Shown: positions 60,778 to 64,000 of the stretch, piece after piece
How the letters are laid out: each line of letters starts with the position of its first letter
Position numbering within the stretch: the first letter of the stretch is position 1
Source of the DNA: Nesterenkonia sp. F
GTDB taxonomy: Bacteria; Actinomycetota; Actinomycetes; Actinomycetales; Micrococcaceae
Assembly: GCF_000220985.1 (NCBI RefSeq)
Contig: NZ_AFRW01000095.1
Location: 1-64,000 of the forward strand
Length of the DNA: 64,000 bases
Direction of reading: 5' to 3'
Notes under the pieces: generated by a model
Seen by the model: only the letters and a program-made list of their open reading frames with translations
Told to the model about the DNA's origin: nothing
Database searches by the model: none
Program-made: the position numbers and the translations under genes

Positions 60778-61985
60778 GCCCCGCGGTGGAACCCGGCCGC
60801 ACGCCTGAGGCGGTCCCGTCCCCACTGACCTCGCCGCCGCAGGACGGCGGCGGCCTCGACCTGTCTCGACTGCGCCGGCGTCCCGACGACGGTGAGCAGG
60901 CCTACGACGCGGCCGACCTGCTGCTGCTCGACACGGCGGCCGCCTGGTGGGCGGCCGGACATCCCGATGACGAGATCGTCGTCCTCGACGACCGCTGGGG
61001 CGCTCTCACCCTGCCGCTGGTCGCCGCCGGGCACAGGGTGCGCGCGGCCCAGGACGCCCGCGGCGGCGAGCTGGCTCTGGCCGAGAATGCGGCGGCCCTG
61101 GGTCTCGCGGCTCCGCGACCCTTCGACGCCGGCACAGTGGCCGGTGCCCGCACCGTGCTGATGCCGCTTCCCCGCTCGCTCGATGCGCTGGCCGACCGCG
61201 CCCACCTGGTCGCCGAGCACGCCGCGGAGGACGTCGTGCTGCTGGCCGGCGGACGCGACAAACACATGACCCGGTCGATGAACGACGTGCTGGACCGGTA
61301 CTTCGCCGATGTGGTCCCCGGCCGGGGCCGGTCGAAGTCGCGGGTGCTCACCGCCCGGTCGCCGCGGCGGGGGCTGCCGGCCCCGGGACCGCGGCGCGCG
61401 GTCCACGCCGTCGCCCCGATCGACGAGCTCACGCTGTGCAGCACGGGCACCACCTACGGCGGCACCAGCGTCGACCCCGGCACCCGACGGCTGCTGGCGG
61501 CGGTGGACGGACTCGCGGCGTTCGAGACGCAGCTGGCCGCGGCCGATCGGCTCGTCGACCTGGGATGCGGCAACGGGACGGTGGCCGCCTGGGCGGCGCG
61601 GCGCTGGCCGAAGGCGCAGGTGCTGGCCGTCGACGACTCGGCCTCGGCGGTCGCCTCGACGACGCTCACGGCAGAGGCCAACGACGTCGCGGACCGCGTG
61701 GAGGTCCGCCGTGCCGACGGTCTGGAGGACGTCGCGGCCGCCGACGGCGAGCGGCTGATCCTGCTGAATCCGCCCTTCCACCGGGGCAACGCCGTCGATC
61801 CGACGGTCGCCCATCGGCTGATCGCCTCGGCGGGCCGCGCTCTGGCGCCGGGCGGGTTGCTCTACTGCGTGTGGAACTCCCATCTGCAGCACCGCGCGGC
61901 GCTGCGGCGGTTCGTCGGACCGACGCGCCAGCTCGCCCGGGACCGGAAGTTCACCGTGACGGTCAGCGAGAAGTCCGCCGGCTGA
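60774..61985 (+). CDS. class I SAM-dependent methyltransferase, RsmC/RlmG-like
   Basis: A 403-residue protein with a duplicated Rossmann layout: an N-terminal degenerate half (about 45-190) and a catalytic C-terminal half with DLGCGNGTVAAWAAR (SAM loop) and LILLNPPFHRG (NPPF catalytic motif for amino-group methylation). Similar proteins make m2G in 16S or 23S rRNA. Coupled to yigZ. Convergent with a small minus-strand gene, overlapping it by 23 nt. Confidence 0.88.
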   Translation: MSPAVEPGRTPEAVPSPLTSPPQDGGGLDLSRLRRRPDDGEQAYDAADLLLLDTAAAWWAAGHPDDEIVVLDDRWGALTLPLVAAGHRVRAAQDARGGELALAENAAALGLAAPRPFDAGTVAGARTVLMPLPRSLDALADRAHLVAEHAAEDVVLLAGGRDKHMTRSMNDVLDRYFADVVPGRGRSKSRVLTARSPRRGLPAPGPRRAVHAVAPIDELTLCSTGTTYGGTSVDPGTRRLLAAVDGLAAFETQLAAADRLVDLGCGNGTVAAWAARRWPKAQVLAVDDSASAVASTTLTAEANDVADRVEVRRADGLEDVAAADGERLILLNPPFHRGNAVDPTVAHRLIASAGRALAPGGLLYCVWNSHLQHRAALRRFVGPTRQLARDRKFTVTVSEKSAG

Positions 61986-62328
61986 GGCGTCGGTCCAGGT
62001 CCGGCCAGGCGACGACGAACTCCTCGGTCGCCGCCAGCGCCTTGGTGGCCGTCCGGTCGGCCAGTCGGATGCCGCGCGGAGCGACCTCTATGATGGTCAG
62101 GTCCTCCACCGTGCCGTCCTCGGTGGTGAGCGTCCAGGGCTCGAGGAGCTCGCCGAGGCCGCGGTCCAGGAGCAGCTCCTCGGCCGGGATGAACTCCATG
62201 GCGTCCCCGGCGGGATGCCCCAGGACAGTGCGTGGACGCACTGCTGACCAGTCGTCTGTGAGCGGCTCCAGATGACCCACCGTCTCACCGTCGTGCCGAG
62301 TGACCGGGACCCAGTCTCCGTGGCTCAT
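61963..62328 (-). CDS. hypothetical protein (121 aa)
   Basis: I do not recognise a family. The protein is acidic and soluble, beginning MSHGDWVPVTRHDGETVGHL, with strand-rich segments and WTLTTEDGTVEDLTIIEV; it ends in an Arg-rich tail. GGAGGAGAA about 6 nt before ATG 62328 supports it as a real gene. Its 3' end overlaps the methyltransferase gene on the other strand. Confidence 0.7.
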   Translation of the reverse strand: MSHGDWVPVTRHDGETVGHLEPLTDDWSAVRPRTVLGHPAGDAMEFIPAEELLLDRGLGELLEPWTLTTEDGTVEDLTIIEVAPRGIRLADRTATKALAATEEFVVAWPDLDRRLSRRTSR

Positions 62329-62413
62329 CCGTTCTCCTCCTTCGTCCGTCCTGCCCCTGGCGAATCGGCGGTCGCCGTCCTGCACATCCGCCGGACTCCC
62401 CCCCCCGGATACG

Positions 62414-62455
62414 CATGGAGGCCGCGCCCCACCGTGGTGGGACGCGGCCTCCATG
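62414..62455 (-). terminator. intrinsic terminator of rpsA
   Basis: CATGGAGGCCGCG and CGCGGCCTCCATG form a 13-bp stem, extended inward by CCCACC/GGTGGG with one mismatch. It is 49 bp after the rpsA stop and is followed by a run of nine G on the minus strand (C9 at 62398-62406). Confidence 0.8.
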
Positions 62456-62503
62456 ATGCGTCGTCGGGCCTCTGCCCTCAGGCGCCGGCCGTCAGGCGGA
62501 TGC

Positions 62504-64000
62504 TCAGCCCTGGCCGGTGAGCTTCTCGCGCAGGGCGGCGAGAGCCTCGTCGGAGGCCAGCGTGCCGGCGTCCTCCGGAGCCTCCGAGGAGTAGTTCGAC
62601 GGAGCCGGCTCGCGCTTGGCGGCGCCGGTGTTCGACGAGCTGGAGCTGCTGCTTCCGCCGCCGACCGTCTGCTGCGCGACGACCTCGGCGTCGGCTTCGA
62701 GGGCCTTCCGCACCTGCTCCTTGTGGGCCTCCCAGCGCTCCTGAGCGGCGGAGTACTGGGCCTCCCAGGCAGCGCGCTGCTCCTCGAAGCCCTCCATCCA
62801 CTCGTTGGTCTCCGGGTCGAAGCCCTCGGGGTACTTGTAGTTCCCCTCCTCGTCGTACTCGGCGTCCATGCCGTACATGGCCGGGTCGAACTCGGTGCCG
62901 TCCGGGTCGACGCCCTCGTTGGCCTGCTTCAGCGAGAGGCTGATGCGGCGACGCTCGAGGTCGATGTCGATGACCTTGACGAAGAGCTCCTCGCCCACCG
63001 AGACGACCTGCTCGGCGAGGTCCACGTGGCGGACCGCCAGCTCGGAGATGTGCACCAGGCCCTCGATGCCGTCCTCGACGCGGACGAACGCGCCGAAGGG
63101 CACCAGCTTGGTGACCTTGCCGGGGACGACCTGGCCCAGCGCGTGGGTCCGGGCGAAGGCCTGCCACGGGTCCTCCTGGGTGGCCTTCAGCGACAGCGAG
63201 ACCCGCTCGCGGTCCATGTCGACCTCGAGCACCTCGACGGTGACCTCCTGGCCGACCTCGACGACCTCGTTCGGGTGGTCGATGTGCTTCCAGGACAGCT
63301 CGGAGACGTGCACCAGGCCGTCGACGCCGCCCAGGTCCACGAAGGCGCCGAAGTTGACGATCGAGGAGACGGTGCCGGTGCGGACCTGGCCGCGCTCGAG
63401 CTTGTTGAGGAAGGAGGAGCGCACCTCGGACTGGGTCTGCTCCAGCCAGGCGCGGCGGGACAGGACCACGTTGTTGCGGTTCTTGTCCAGCTCGATGATC
63501 TTGGCCTCGATCTCCTGACCGATGGTAGGGGGCCAGGTCGCGCACGCGGCGCATCTCGACCAGCGAGGCCGGGAGGAAGCCGCGCAGCCCGATGTCGAGG
63601 ATGAGGCCGCCCTTGACGACCTCGATGACCGTGCCGGAGACGACGCCGTCCTCGTCCTTGATGCGCTCGATGTCGCCCCAGGCGCGCTCGTACTGGGCGC
63701 GCTTCTTGGACAGGATCAGGCGGCCTTCCTTGTCCTCCTTGGTGAGGACCAGAGCCTCCACCTGGTCACCGACCGCGACGACCTCGTCCGGGTCGACATC
63801 GTGCTTGATGGACAGCTCGCGGGACGGGATGACGCCTTCGGTCTTGTACCCGATGTCGAGGAGGACCTCGTCACGGTCGACCTTGACGATGACGCCCTCG
63901 ACGAGATCGCCGTCGTTGAAGTACTTCATCGTGGCGTCGACGGCGGCGAGGAACTCTTCCGAGGTGCCGATGTCGTTGACGGCGACCTGCGGGGTGGTTG
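62504..64000 (-). CDS. rpsA: 30S ribosomal protein S1 (5' partial; apparent +1 frameshift)
   Basis: An essential translation-initiation protein with four S1 RNA-binding repeats; the third and fourth (VDGLVHVSELSWKHI, EGLVHISELAVRHVD) are unmistakable. The first few codons lie beyond the right edge (first visible TTPQVAVNDIGTSEEF). The frame MRRVRDLAPY breaks near 63525: CCCTACCATCGG is read where CCCTACATCGG (PYIGQEIEAK) is expected, and the sense resumes one frame over as VLSRRAWLEQTQSEV. The C-terminal tail is Ser-rich, ending ALREKLTGQG. Very probably a sequence error. Confidence 0.93.

Noticed and set aside
62478-63520. Alternative C-terminal part of rpsA in the 5' frame
   Set aside because: After about 63520 that frame loses all S1 similarity and becomes Gly/Arg-rich; the neighbouring frame carries the real S1 repeats.

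Overview
The window is high-GC DNA with actinobacterial hallmark genes: a pupylation locus, the mycothiol ligase mshC, whiA, a DUF5703 protein and a very S1-typical rpsA. Gene order and protein style (pafA-FKBP-FKBP-pafB, whiA-sodA-gap-pgk-tpiA-secG, tkt-tal-pgi-zwf-opcA-pgl) point to the order Micrococcales, probably the family Micrococcaceae; the genus is not decidable from sequence alone. The region reads as core chromosome. I see no insertion sequence, prophage, integrase or CRISPR array.

Layout. 1-8486 (minus): trmI-arc-dop-pup-pafA, then two FKBP isomerases and the start of pafB. There are no prcBA genes between pup and pafA. 8575-13515: an M50 protease and a HAD phosphatase, a divergent PAC2 protein, mshC and uppP. 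13668-18620: a small acidic-repeat protein, a DUF5703 protein, a coupled M20 peptidase/acyl-CoA dehydrogenase pair and an SPFH/flotillin protein. 19044-23316: tRNA-Leu(GAG), a lipoate-ligase-like protein, rpmE2, and a coupled ABC ATPase/TSUP/TrmH operon, divergent from serB. 24794-33623 (plus): pentose-phosphate and upper glycolytic operon tkt-tal-pgi-zwf-opcA-pgl. 33771-44634 (minus): gap-pgk-tpiA-secG, sodA, whiA-yvcK-rapZ, uvrC and plsC. 44764-47760: SOS-controlled uvrA. 47867-53390 (plus): HAD phosphatase, MBL hydrolase, DUF3516-type helicase and S33 peptidase. 53456-59771 (minus): terC under a yybP-ykoY (manganese) riboswitch, uvrB, coaE and a BCCT transporter. 60019-64000: yigZ and an RsmC-like methyltransferase, then a small protein and rpsA, which runs off the right edge.

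How the genes work together. The left end tags proteins with Pup (Dop, PafA) and unfolds them (Arc) but carries no local 20S protease, and Arc lacks the proteasome-docking tail. The middle encodes the pentose-phosphate shunt with its G6PDH assembly factor, converging on the triose part of glycolysis. All three UvrABC excision-repair subunits lie within 16 kb.

Two features cut across the window. Many genes look leaderless: a TANNNT -10 box sits 5-9 nt before the start codon. Five genes that should be intact (pgi, plsC, coaE, the BCCT gene, rpsA) each appear broken by one single-base indel, which suggests consensus errors in this assembly more than real pseudogenes.
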